NCBI GenBank assembly: GCA_029783825.1
Contig: JAREIK010017820.1
Coordinates: 2,057,001-2,121,000 of the forward strand
DNA: 64,000 bases
Direction: 5' to 3'
Origin: Sapria himalayana
Taxonomy: Eukaryota > Streptophyta > Magnoliopsida > Malpighiales > Rafflesiaceae
The notes beneath the pieces were generated by a model. The model was not told the origin of the DNA, ran no database searches, and worked only from the letters and a program-made list of their open reading frames with translations. Positions 35,600 through 49,446 of this stretch are shown here, piece by piece (the first letter of the stretch is position 1; each line of letters opens with the position of its first letter). The position numbers and the translations under genes are program-made.

Positions 35600-37650
35600 T
35601 GATCCTTTACTACCTAAATAAAAGTATGATTCTTTAGATAATATGATGTGGCAACTTCTTTAGCCCAAAATATTAACTTTTAACCTACCTAGCTGTTCAT
35701 GCACCTCACCATCATCAAATTTCTATCCAACCTTTCAACCAATATATTTTGTTGTGGTGTCATCTTGATCATGTTCTACCTATCAATACCTTACTCGACA
35801 CAAAACCAATGAATTGAAAAGAACTTCCTATCATTATTCATATAAACATTTTTTATCTTCTTGTTAAATTAATTTACTAGCAATATTTTGAACTTCTCTA
35901 ATACCTAAGTCTTTTTTTTTTGAATGAAGAAAATTTATGCATACCTAAAAATATCATCAACAATCCATATATAATACCTTGATCTCCCAAATTATACATC
36001 TAGTATTCCTTTGAGCATGCCATTATAAATCAAATCCAGTATTAACTATGTTCTGATGGCCATAGTTTTGAACTTCACTTGTTTTTGCTTTCCATATAAT
36101 TATCCTTATAAAAATTCAACTCTTTTGATAAATCTAATACTCTCCTTCCATTATCCTCTTCAAAGACATAGCAAAAAATGAAGAAGTCCATATCAAAATT
36201 TATGTTGTTAACTGGATTCAATCATGACACTATCTTTCCATTGCACAATTCTACTAGATTCAATCAAGACATCATGTTTTCACATCATGACATTAGTGAA
36301 TTTAGTCGTGACATTATGTTTTTATATTATGATTCTACTAGGTTTAGTCGTGACACCATGTCTCCACATCTTAACTACATTGGGACTTCTTCATTTTTGC
36401 ACTCCCTTCTCTAACACCTCTAGATTATTCTATGACACAACATCATGTTTCCATGTAATGATATTATTTTCCCATGTTGTGACTTTAAACTCGATCATGA
36501 CACTAACTAAATTGGGTGATAACACCATTTTCCCATATCATGACTCTGATATGTTATTCTTCATATCCTATTTTCTCTTCAAGATTTCATTTTTTTGAAA
36601 AGCAAATGATCTACCAACTCAAGCTTTGTTGGTGCTTACGTCAACTTATATAAGGTCTCATAGCATGTTCCATGAGCAAGTACAATTGTTCCTCGAGTCA
36701 TTTTGTGAGACTTATTATCACAACAAAAACATACCTCATCATTAGTTATCACACTTATAAAAATTAAATTTCTATTCAAGTCTGGAATGTATATTAACCT
36801 CGAAAGATTTTTGACAATCTCATTATATAACTTCATTATTATGTTCTCATGATCAACTATCTTGATCTTTGAGATATTTTTCGTTGACATTACCTGTAAA
36901 TCATATGATTCATATTGGCTGAACTAGTTTCAATGAAGACTCATGTGATATGATGCATAAGTATCAATAAACGAGACAAACTTGTTAACATGAGCAAAAC
37001 ATGCATTTGCAAAGTATAAATCTCTTATGGATGGCACATTCACCAAGCTTGCTCTCACTTGAGTTAGCTTGAAATCACCTTTCTAATAGTTCCTCTTGAT
37101 GTGCCCAGCTATACCACAATTACAACATTGTGATTTTAGCTTATCAATATTTTTTTTATCTTCCTCTAAACTTAGATTTGCTTGCTTCAGTCCTCTCATT
37201 CATATATAATATATCATTTGAGTATTTCTTTATATTTTACCTCCTCATATTCTTATATAGTAATAACGAAACCACAGTCGTTTAAGATAGCTCCATTGTA
37301 TCACTACTTAAAATGATAATAAATTATCTCATGAATCTAATAGTGGATAGAAGATAATTATTATTTTGTAATCATCACTTACCTTACAACCAATATAAAA
37401 TAACTAGATAATCAATGTATGAAACTCATTTAATTTTAAAGCGAACATATTAGTTTCTTCATGCATAACTTATTAACTAACTACTTGTTCTGATAAATTA
37501 CCTTAAGCTTTTTCCAAAGATTATTCAATGATCTTTCATCAAAAGAATTCACCAAGACTTCATATGCCAAACATAACTGAATCAAGTACCATTTTTTCCA
37601 ATTCAAGTTGTCTAATTTGACAATCTCATTTGACAATTTCCATGGACTAA
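35600..37650 (-). pseudogene. Ty1/copia gag-pol remnant, copy A
   Basis: On the - strand, in order: a gag piece near 37540-37480 (FDERSLNNLWKKLK), a CCHC zinc knuckle at about 37130-37085 (CCNCGIAGHIKRNY, last Cys replaced by Tyr), the protease region at 36990-36640 (IDTYASYHM; LIYIPDLNRNLIFIS), 42-bp repeats (36560-36180), and an integrase stretch at about 35785-35620 (MTPQQNILVERLDRN, then FWAKEVATSYYL). Frameshifts and stops abound. Copies A and B have the same order and spacing and similar DNA, so they are two members of one family lying head to tail. Confidence 0.8.
36180..36560 (-). repeat. 42-bp (14-codon) tandem repeat inside copia copy A
   Basis: Read on the - strand, units follow the pattern [W/stop]-K-H-[D/N/G]-V-[T]-[T/I]-[K/E]-x-S-R-[I/V]-x-x, each 14 codons. 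At least four units are in register at 36365-36215; further ones toward 36560 are out of frame. The TGG of the Trp codon has become TGA or TAA in some units. Confidence 0.75.
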
Positions 37651-38391
37651 TCATCATGGCCGAAACAATGCCTAGGATAGGTATTGATTAGCCTGTTGCA
37701 TGGATGGTGGAATGGTTAGGTAATGCAAATGTAGACTAACTTGAAATGAATCCAAGTTCGCACGAGTTCAAGCCATGCTTAGTCCATGGCTATTTTGGGT
37801 TTGGCATGGACCAACCCTTCATAGCATGACTAGACATGATTTGGGTTGCCGACAGTGCAATGGGGTATGTTGGTTAGCCTTTTTTTGGAGAGGTGCTAAG
37901 ATGACAAGACTCATGCTACAACTTAGCCAGCAAGTCAAAGGGTTAGTCTTGCCCCCATGATTTGACATAAGAAATTGGTAGTGCTTGCCTAGCATAGTTC
38001 GTGTGGTTATTATATTATTGTTATTTATATTATTGTTATTTATATTATTGTCATTATAGCTCATTTATAGTTAAAATTATTTTATATTTTTTTAATTTTT
38101 TTATTTATATTATTGTTATTTTTGTTTATTATTATTTTTGATAATGTCATGATAAATATTTCTTTTATTTCATAGGAATATCACATGTAATATGCAATTA
38201 TAATTTAATTGAAATACAATGATAATTATGAAGAGACTGTAAAAAATCAATTCTGGATAAATACAATGAAAACAAAAATATCTATTATTGAAAAAAATCA
38301 TACATAGACTTTAGTAGACATATCCCCAAATAAACACAGCATAGAGGTTAAATGAATATTTAAGATTAAGATTCAACCAAACTCCAATCAA

Positions 38392-40087
38392 CCTGTGTAT
38401 AAGGCTTGATTAGTGGCCAAGGGCTACTCCCAAAAGGCTGAAACTGACTATCTTAAAACCTTTTCTCTAGTAGAAATGTTAGATAATAGTAAGGTTTCTA
38501 ATAGCCTTGGCTGGACAAAAAAGGTTGGAAACTATTCCAGCTGGATATCAAGTCTGCCTTCTTGAATGGAAAACTCAAGGAGGAGATTTATGTAGAACAA
38601 CTCCTTGTGTTCATAAAACAAGGGAGTGATCACTGTGTTTATAAATTTAAAAAGGCTCTATACGGGCTGAAATAAGCTCATCGTGCTTTGTATCAACAAA
38701 TAAACTCATACTTGTTGAATTAAGGATTCAAACATTGTAAGAGTGAGTCTACACTTTACATTAAAAAGGATAACAATTCTAGAATTTTAATTGTGTTAAT
38801 ATATGTAGACGAAAAAATTTTTTACTAGTAATTAATCAAAATTAATAGATGACTTATAAAGAGAAATGAAAACTAAGAAGGAAATGTTAGATCTAGGTAA
38901 CTTAACAATTTTCTTAGAATGTGAGATTTTTCAAGACACAAGTGGTGTGTCTATCTCTTAAATTGCATATATTAAATCTATATAAAAAAAATCATGGGAT
39001 GAGTGAATGTAAACCTATTTCTACCCCTCTGGTCGTGAACTAAAAATTAATTATTGCTTAAGACAGAATAGTGGATGGAAGAGTATACAGAAGCTTAATT
39101 AAAAGCTTGCAGTATCCATCTGTGACAAGACCAGATATTGTATATTCTGTTCACTTACTATCACGATTAATGCATGCACCTAATCATATACACTTTAGTA
39201 CTGCCAAAAGAGTATAAAGATATCTCAAAGAAATAGTAGACTTAGGTCTGAAATAGATTAGAACCAATCACACTGAAATATCTGAATACTGTGATAGTGA
39301 TTGGGGTGGATATCCAGAAGATTACAAAAGTAGCTCTAGATATGTATTTAATTTAGGAACCGTGGCTGCTTCTTGGCAGTCCAAGAAACAATTCACAGTA
39401 GTCCTTATCTACCACTGAAGCTGAATATGTTTCAGCTTCGTTAGCTATATCTCAAGCCTTATGGATGAAAAAACTGCTGACCAATTTGGATAAACTATTA
39501 AACTGCCCAACTAATATACTTTGTGACAACCAATCAATTATATCTATTGCAAGTGATGTCGTAAAGCATAGTCGAACAAAATACATAGGTCTCAAATATC
39601 ACTTTATTAAAGATGCCATCTAGACTGATGAATTTAATTTACTATTTTGCAGAACAGAAGAACAAATTGCTGATATTTTCACCAAGCCTTTACCGAGAGA
39701 AAAACTTGTCTACTTTCAAGAAAAACTTGGACTTACACCAACTACATCAAATGGTGGAGATTGTTGATTGGGATTTGATTCAGGTGGTTTGGATTTCTGG
39801 TAAAATTACTAATATGCCATTACTTATATTTAATAAAAACCACATCAAATTTGCTGTATAGTTTTAATTATTGCTTTACATTAAATCAATTATTGAGCTT
39901 TGTATATAAGCTTAATTTTGTTTTTTTCATGTAATTTTTGTGCGACACATTTTTATTAAGTTTTGCTGAACTATTTTCTCTCTGTTGCTGCTGCTCTTGT
40001 GATTGTATCTTCTTCTTCTATAATTCTTCTATTCTTCTTCAAGTCTCCTCTTTGTAATCCTTATTAAAGCAGGGATTTGTTGTAACA
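38392..40087 (+). mobile_element. Ty1/copia element, 5'-truncated: RT, RNase H and 3' LTR
   Basis: RT blocks: LVAKGYSQKAETDYLKTFS (38406-38465), LDIKSAFLNGKLKEEIYVEQ (38543-38605), YKFKKALYGLK then a stop (38640-38675), and VLIYVDEKIF where VLIYVDDxxF is expected (38790-38820), so the catalytic YVDD is YVDE. RNase H: DSDWGG, TEAEYVSASLAISQALWMKK, LCDNQSIISIA, KHSRTKYIGLKYHFI and the closing EEQIADIFTKPLPREKLVYF (39295-39720). A purine-rich tract precedes the LTR. Stops remain in RT, so it is not active. No 5' LTR, gag or integrase lies directly upstream. Confidence 0.88.
39762..40087 (+). repeat. 3' LTR of the copia element, about 326 bp
   Basis: Starts TGTTGATTGG right after the polypurine tract atggtggagat and ends TTGTTGTAACA, the TG...CA form of plant copia LTRs. 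A TATA-like gctttgtatataagc lies at 39898-39912 and pyrimidine-rich sequence in the second half. The end is inferred from motif only because the 5' LTR is missing. Confidence 0.7.
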
Positions 40088-42250
40088 AAATAACAAAAAA
40101 ATTATGGGTAGTAATTCATAGTCACTCACAAATGTGGGTAATATATATAAGTAAGATTTTATATCCCAAAATAAAAATATTTATTTTTTTAGGCTCTACA
40201 ACATAAATAGTTTATGTTATGAGGTTTTTTTTTTTAATATTTGAAAATGAAAGTACCAAAACATGAATATTTTCATTTTAACACTCAAAATATATAATTT
40301 TACTAAAAAATTATTACACTCAAAATGTTGGCAAATTTGAAAAATATCAATTTTAACTTATTTTGCATATTTATTATTAAATTTTGAATAAGAGTGAGCA
40401 ATACGAACTCCTTCTCAATATAGGATGACTTCCCATAATTCAATCACCTTGTAGAAGGAATTTATATATTTAGTGCTACAATTATATCATATGTGTATGT
40501 CTTAGCCACACTCCTCTCTTGCTAAGATTGTAAAGTTTTAAGGGTAAAATTGTACTTTTTATTTTGCTCATCCTTCATAAAAATTATTTTATATATTTAT
40601 ACTTTCGGATCATTATTATTCCACTCCAATTCCTTTATAATTCCCCCAAAAAAGTAGAGCAATGATAGAACAATATTTTTAAAAACTACAACAAATGGTT
40701 ATAACATGCAATTTTGTGTGATTCATTAATTTGTGACAAAATTAATAAAACCATTAAAATTATAATAAATTATTCTCTTCATAGTCTTGTTAAAAAGATT
40801 AGTTAGGTCATTAATTCACCTACGCCTATACTTATAAATTACTTTATCACTCTCACTCCATTTAATCTCTCCCTCTCGCACACATTCTCTCTATTTTTTT
40901 TTCTTTTCAATTATCTATTTTCACCTCTTTACCTCTCTTCTTCCTAATTCTTTCTCTTCCCCCTCTTCTTTATGTCTTTCTTCCTCTCTTTTCTTTTTAT
41001 CTATCTCCAGCTTATTTCTATCTCTTCCTCCATCTTTTGCATGTATCTCTCCATCTATATGTGTCAATCTATCTCTCAATCTACTTATATGTTATCTAAC
41101 ATAACAATATCAAACAATATTAAATGTTTATGCATAACATATTATATGTCAACAATGTTTTTCAAGGTGACAAATTATCCTGTGTTTATGATAAATAGTG
41201 TTATGAAAATAAATATCATACAAATAATGACAATTCAAATATGGAGACTAATATCGTATTCAAAGAAAGCGAATATTTTATTCAATTCACTATGAGTAAA
41301 TGACGAGATGATATTTCAAATAAGTATAAGATATCAAAATATTTAAATACTAATTTATTCTTTATTTTATTCCACACTATTATAAAAAATTTTTGACATA
41401 TTAATTTAATAAAAATCTTATTAAATTATTTTTTTCGTAATATCTAAAATAATATGTAACCTATTAACCCATTTATGTGTCTATTATAGCATCATAAATT
41501 TTTTTTTTTTGAATATCAATACAAATGGGAATACAATTATAACTAAATATAATAAACATTTTGAGACAAATAAGAATTGAGAGGGTGCATGAATGATTCT
41601 TCAAGTACTATTAGATGAATTTCACAATTGATTTAAAAAATTGAATAGTTAAGATTAAAACTAAATAGACATTAATAATAATTCAAAAGCATGAACATGA
41701 AATTATCTTTATTTTTGAATTCCATATTTAAAAAAATATGAATGCATTTAATTTTTATATTATTTAATTCTAGAATAAAAAATTTTAAATATTATATAAT
41801 ATGTGTATTATTGTGTTTGTGTGTGTGTATGTACTTAAAATACACACACACATACACATATATGCATATTTGTGTATATATGACTAGAGACTGTGCATAT
41901 ATGCTATATGTCAATATATGCTTAAACACATATATAAAATATTTATATGCACATAGAATATGCATTATGCATATATAACATATACCATAAACTACACAAT
42001 TGATGATCATTTAGAATTTTTTAAAAATATATAAATTTCATATATTTTTTATATTGTAGTTATGGGCAAACCTAGAGGCCCAAGGTCTATACTGAACCCA
42101 AACAAATTTAATATTTTTTTTTATTCTAACTAGATGTTCAAGATATTTATATACTAAATTAAGATAAGAACCCTAATTTTTAGATATGTTATGTTTTACT
42201 TCACTTCTTTTTTGTATTAGAGTACTCAAAATATTACAAATTGATCTCGT
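40088..42250. other. AT-rich sequence, nothing recognised
   Basis: Open frames at 40972-41295 and 41742-42010 are read-through of ctctct/tatctat and (CA/TA)n simple sequence. A TG/CA microsatellite lies at about 41810-41860. No gene or element ends are supported. Confidence 0.6.
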
Positions 42251-42257
42251 CACCTTT

Positions 42258-42368
42258 CTCTTTTTAGCCTTTATATATTATTAGCAAAATTATTCTCTTT
42301 TTAGCCTTTATATATTATTAGCAAAATTATTCTCTTTTTAGCCTTTATATATTATTAGCGAAATTATT
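42258..42368. repeat. 37-bp tandem repeat, three copies
   Basis: Unit ctctttttagcctttatata followed by ttattagcaaaattatt, at 42258-42294, 42295-42331 and 42332-42368. The copies differ by one base (gca to gcg in the third), so the duplication is recent. Confidence 0.95.
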
Positions 42369-42629
42369 TTTTATTAATGACTAAAAAAAATTATTTTTTT
42401 CTTTTGTCCGCATGTATACGTAATGCCTTCAATATTTTCATTGCACATAGTTAATAATTTTAATCAAAAATTATTGATATTCTAAACTATAATTTTCAGA
42501 GAGATATCCTAGCGGTGGGTAGCACTCAAAAATGTTGCCCGCATATTTATATGCCCTCCTGCTTGAGAATTATTAACATCAAAAAAAAGAAATAGATTTT
42601 GTATTTTAATAGTAATTCATTTAAAAAAA

Positions 42630-42805
42630 AATATTGGTGCGATGACAAGTATGATCATTAAAAAAATGAAGTAGATCTCGAGTTCGAGACTTGTCACATG
42701 CAGCATCTCTGATTTTTTTGGTATAAGAAAATTACTATATTAACCTCTCCCAAACCTCACGCTAAGCGAGAGCATTGTGTACGGGGTGTACAACCCTTGA
42801 TCATT
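42630..42805 (+). mobile_element. Possible SINE
   Basis: A B-box-like gagttcgagactt lies at 42680-42692, and the 3' part gcgagagcattgtgtacggg resembles the tail region of common plant SINEs that end gcctcgtgcactgggta-like. The A-box side is unclear and no target duplication was found. Confidence 0.45.
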
Positions 42806-42828
42806 TAAAAAAAGCAATGAAAACTAAC

Positions 42829-44041
<1,213 letters not shown>

Positions 44042-44349
44042 CTGAAATAGGGCATGGTTTGATGAGATTGGAAAATATGCTTAGCCTGTGTCATAATATT
44101 ACCTTACAGCACAATCAAATCTAATGAAAAAATATAACACAAGCATTATTAGTTAGTTATGCAGAGCATATAGCATCAATGCATGCCAGACATACAACTA
44201 CAAATCCTCTCTTTTTGGCAGGGTCACAGAGGTGCCCCATTTCGATGGTAAAGAAAATAAGCCTAAGTGAGTATTTATTGCAAATCATACCTTGATTTCA
44301 ACGCGTGCTTTATCTTGCAGGAGTAGAGGATGATCACAAAATTGACTCA

Positions 44350-47300
44350 GAGCATCAATGATTTACAAGAAATGATAGATTAGAGAGTATGTTTCTATTT
44401 TAAAGCAAAATTGTTCATTGTTTGTTCAGTTTTTTTGGGGGAAAATATATTATTGCAGATCAAAAGATGCAATCTAACTAAGACTAATACATCAGATATC
44501 ATTATAAGTCTGAAATTAAAAAATATTTTTGTTTAAACAATATTAATTCTAATGTTGTATCTAGTTATTAGAGATCATGTATTTGTGTGATTGCAGATAT
44601 GATTATCAAAGAATAATATATTTCGAGTTCAAAACTCATCAGTTCATATTAATTTCTCTCAAACTATGCACTAAGAATCTTGTTTCAAATAGCACATACC
44701 TCTCAACACATGTTTTCATGTTTGATGCTATTTTGAGAAATGCAAACAAACTTAAAGAGCAATTATCACTTTTATAGAAAATTATTATAAATCTCTGATA
44801 GACAATCTAAGTCAAAGCTAATCACCTAGTTAGTGATGACAATCAAGGAAGAAACCTTGGGAAAATAAAATAGACCATAACAAATAAGCTGCCACTAAAA
44901 TAGAGCTTGAAAAACAAAACAACCCTCTCTATTGAGAATCCAAATGCCACTACAAGGGTACCAATTCTAAAACAAACAATCCTACATATTTGGCTGTGAT
45001 ATCAAATTTCAAAGAAAAGAGTACAAATCACAAATACAAATTATGACTCTATAATCAAGGTAGCAACTCAAAAATCAAGGTCATGACTCTAAACTCCAAC
45101 TTTATCTTAGCTTTAGTCTAATCACAACTCCACATAATAGAGAACGACTCTTTAGTATATCTTCTAACTTTTATCTAGACACAACAAGGAAGAAAAGAGT
45201 CACGACTCAACTACACAGATTGCAACTTCAAATTAGGTATCAACCAATCAGAATATTCTTTCACTTGGAGAATACTGCTTTTTAATATCTTCCTTATTCA
45301 TTCTGATCTCAAATTTGCCTCATTGAAAACTTTTAGTACTCATAACTTTTGTTAAGTAATTAGTGACATTTATCTTCTTGTCAATTGAATCAGTCTTTAG
45401 TTATTTTATTCTCAGATAAAATAGAACTCCTAAGGGATCGTTGCCTCACCAAAGTCATTGAATTGCCTTCGGATTCGAAACTAGCTTCACAAGGCTGTCA
45501 TATGTTGTATTGCACATCTTCCTTGGTATGATCCTATTGCATTGAATCCCATACGACTCATCTTTCAGTTTCGCTAAAGATCATTAATTTTACTTAATTA
45601 CCTTGGAAAAATAATAAAGTTTACATTTTTTGCACATAAAGTATGTAGGTAGAGAAAATAAAAAAAATGTAATCCTTAATTAACTAAAAAAAGATTTTTG
45701 AATAAAAAATAAACAAAAATAATTCAAATTCATATTATGATTAGAAAATATCAAATTAATATAATTTTTTAAAAATTAAGAAACACTAACATCACCAACT
45801 CTCCAGAATAATCTTGTACCCTAAATTTGTTATTATGATCATCAAAAAATATTATCAATATTATCATGATTTTTCATATGAATTATAATTCTCTAAAAAG
45901 TATATTTTTTTTTCACCGGCTCTAACAGATTTTATTTTTATATATATGTTCTCATTGTTTTCATTCAAATTTTTAATGAATTACTCAAAAAATTCAAATT
46001 AATACTACAAGAGAGAGTTTGTGAACGAGTTATTATCAATTGACTACTAGTTTTGATTATGTTATAATTTTTTAAAGTTTATCTTTCTTGAACCTCTGGC
46101 AAAATGCATGTTGCTGACCTATTATCCAATAGTCTAGAAAATACCAAACAACTATTTTTATTAGAATAAATTGAAGATGTTCAGGAAACTTCTATAATAT
46201 TTTTTTAAAAGAGTTTCACTCACCCTTAAATACATAAAAATAGTTTAATTATGTTTGTTTATGATTTCTAATTTTAATAAAAAAAATCACATATAATAGA
46301 ATTAGAACTAAGACATCATAATTATTATTTATTTTCGAAAATAAATTATAATTTAGTAAGTAAAGTGACAAATAATAAAAACAAAATAAATGATCTAAAA
46401 TATAAATATGTTTCTCTATCTTATATAGATGAATGATTCAATTGAATCATAATATATATATATATATACACACAAATAATATATCATTGAGGTATTTAGA
46501 AATATTAAAAAATATTTAAAATATTTTGAACATGTATTCTCTTTCATTAAAGATTAAAACTAAATATATAAAATAATTCATTAAAGGAGAAAAATATTAC
46601 CTACTTGAATGTGAATAATTCATGATAAACATAATAATAATTTTGAAATGCAACAAATATGTCTATGATTTTTATTTTTTTTAATGTTTTGCATAGATTA
46701 TTAGAATTAAAGTTAAAACTTCAAAATTACTATTTTTTTTGAATAGATTAATAATGTAGTAAGTGAAGTGACAAATAATATGACTTTAAAATAATTTCAA
46801 AGATAAGATAGTCAAGATAAATCTCTCTCACACTCATGCTAAAGTGCATATCTTGTGAACTTGGGACGACCTAAATTACTAAACAAATTACTTTTTAAAT
46901 TAAAAACAAAAGAATAAATCTAACACTAGTTATACTAAAAATAATAAATTATAATAAATGAATTGCAAATATGCACAAATAACTCTCTAAATTATAGTAG
47001 ATGAAATTAAAGAGTTGCAAAAAATTAAATTTCAATAATATAATAAAGAACCAAAAGTTTAATTTAGAAACATAAATATTAAATAAATTTAAGAAAGTAT
47101 GTTTTTTCATTATATTATTTTTTTACAATGTTTCATATTCATATTTATTGTGATTATTTATAATTTTTACTTTTCAAAGATATTTATTACATGAAATATT
47201 GTTGTATAGTTTAAATTTTAAATATAAATTATTTTCATTTTAATTATTTAATATTTTATTTTTAAATTTTTATTTTAATTTTTCTAATTTAGCCATTTTA

Positions 47301-47350
47301 TCTTTAGTGGATCTAGCACAATCAAAAACCAGGGCTAGCTAGGCCCAAGC
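44350..47350. other. AT-rich part of the 13.5-kb pseudogene intron
   Basis: Mostly AT-rich. Between about 45040 and 45600 the wording (catgactc, cacgactc, cttcacttggagaata) recalls the - strand copia family at 33200-33700, but I could not read a convincing protein block. A (TA)n(CA)n run lies at 46449-46475. Nothing else is supported. Confidence 0.5.
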
Positions 47351-48170
47351 CAGGAAAGTCACTTGGCCAAGCCAAAGCTAGACACAAATAAAAAGAAAGA
47401 TGAGATTAAAAAATAATATACAAACTAGCTAGCGAAGGAGTTGGGAGATTGTTGTAGAAAGAATCCCACCGGAGCATGTGAACTCGAGGTGGGAGCTCCA
47501 TCTCTACCATAATTTTCTCCGTTTCTCCAGCTGGCATGAGTTGGATGTACGGTCATTTCGCTCTCCTAATATAACAAGTGTCAAATGGGCTACACCTGGC
47601 ATAATATAACAAGTGGAAAAAGGACATTCGCCTTGAATCCGAAGGCCTAGACACCGAATTCACCTGGGGGAAACCCTCGGAGACTTCTCATGCTAGACCA
47701 GAAAAACGTCTAGCTCGAACAGGCAACTCGAGTTCGCCAATGCCCTCCAAGGATCCTCAAAAGACTATTGGAGCGAGAATGCCACCAGAAAAAACCTTTT
47801 TTAAAGATATGACCAGTGGTTGAATGACGGAGACCCTTTGCATTCATGATTGCTAGGGGATTCATTAATCCGCTCTAAGATTGCATGAAGATTCTCAAAC
47901 GGAAGGAAAGCAAGAGATTCGTGAGCTATAGTAGCTGCAAACATATCTCGTGACAGCGATCAAACGGCATGAGCTATGTCTCTTGAAGAGACGCCCTGAC
48001 CCCCTACGTGATGATTCACTCCGGTGCTGCTGCTTGCTGGTGGAGGTTGGGAGTATCTCAACTAAAAATATAAGAATAGGAAATCATCCACCTCAAAAGC
48101 TATCCTTTTTCTTCTTAAATCCGATTGAAAACTAAAGAAGATGATACTTGAACGTTCAATGTTAAATAGG
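47351..48170. other. Mixed-composition island with a short open frame, unassigned
   Basis: On the - strand about 47962-47810 reads MFAATIAHESLAFLPFENLH and onward for about 50 codons to a stop, with non-repetitive wording unlike its AT-rich surroundings. I do not recognise the family. It may be a fragment of a captured gene or of an element; no splice sites or partners were found. Confidence 0.3.
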
Positions 48171-48171
48171 T

Positions 48172-48700
48172 TAAGTCGACATGGCTCATTTTTTGTGGCC
48201 CAGTCAAGCGATCGTTCCATGCCGAACACGACACGAGCAGGGTGCTCAGGTCGTGCCGTGTCAGCACGACTACATGGAAAGTCAGCCTGCAAGGCACAAT
48301 GGCCCGCATTTCTAAACCAGGCATGCCAGGTCTTGCAGGGTCGCACAGGATCATGATGACAGTTGCCTGGCACTGCGAATGTCAAACAGCCATGGACACC
48401 TGCCACCCAAGTGAGCACAGGCGATGGCACTGTCACACTGGCGGTGATGTCAGCAGTGGCAGGTGGCCTGGACTGACAGTAACAGTGCCACTGTGGGTTG
48501 TGGCACAGTGGCAGAGACTGGCAGCAGTGCCAGTGCCAAGTGCCACTGTGGGTTTCGGCAGAGTAGCAATGACTGGCAGCACTGCCAGTGCCAAGTGCAA
48601 CATTACCTGACTGCCAATGTTGCACAGTTACAAAGGTGAGTGAGCACAGGAACAGCACAGAAGAGTGCAGTGCCAATCCTGGTGCTTTTGCAGCACCAAT
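48172..48700. repeat. GC-rich repeat region with CAGTGCCA-type minisatellite
   Basis: The left part (about 48180-48360) has catgccgaacacgacacgag and gtcgtgccgtgtcagcacga wording like family B. From about 48365 to 48610, a unit of roughly 55-60 bp built from gactggcagcagtgccagtg and ccactgtgggttt recurs about 2.5 times. A 204-codon open frame on the - strand runs through it; it is Cys/His/Ser-rich repeat read-through and not a gene. Confidence 0.7.
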
Positions 48701-49440
48701 TTTTATTTTTTTTTATTTAAACTTTAAAGTAAATTTTTAATTTTTAAAAATATAAATATCAAAATTAAATTATACTCTGCATTATATTGTAAATTAAAAA
48801 TGAATAAAATCCATAACTTAAAATATATATATATATTTTTCACTTTCGGCTCACGAATCACAATGTCATATAAAAATAACAAAAAAATAAAAAATTATCA
48901 AGATAAATGAAAATATCAGAACATCAACAAAACTCAAAAAATATGCATCGAATGCATCATATAATATCCATGATTAATTTGTATTTATAGTATAGTTAGA
49001 ATTATTATGTCTTATTCTGAAACTAACACTAGTTATAGTCAGAATATTCTTAATATTACATGAAATATCATCAACAAGTTGTTCTTTTATTTTATCTTGA
49101 ATACTCATCTTTAAATTTCATTAATCTTTTAAGTATAAAAATATTTTTACAATATCTAATCTTATTATAAACCTCAAATCTAAAATAATATTCATAACAA
49201 AATAAATTTTAATGTTATGCTAGACAATAAATGAGCCAGTAGATCAAGTGTGATATTAGCTAGCACAAAATAAGTAGTTTATATTATTACAACCAATTTA
49301 ATATATAAAAAATCTTATTATCAACATGTGATATAATTGAGCAATAATTGATATTTATATATCAAGACAGCTAACTTCTATATAATGAACCACCTCGTCA
49401 TTTGTCCCTAGCTAACAAAATTAAAAAATCATCTTCAAAT
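48701..49440. other. AT-rich sequence, nothing recognised
   Basis: Part of the long pseudogene intron. No coding blocks, element ends or RNA gene seen. Confidence 0.6.
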
Positions 49441-49446
49441 AAAGAT

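Noticed and set aside
48062..48676. 204-codon open frame on the - strand
   Set aside because: It runs through the GC-rich family B-like sequence and the CAGTGCCA minisatellite; composition is repeat-driven and overlapping frames are open on both strands.
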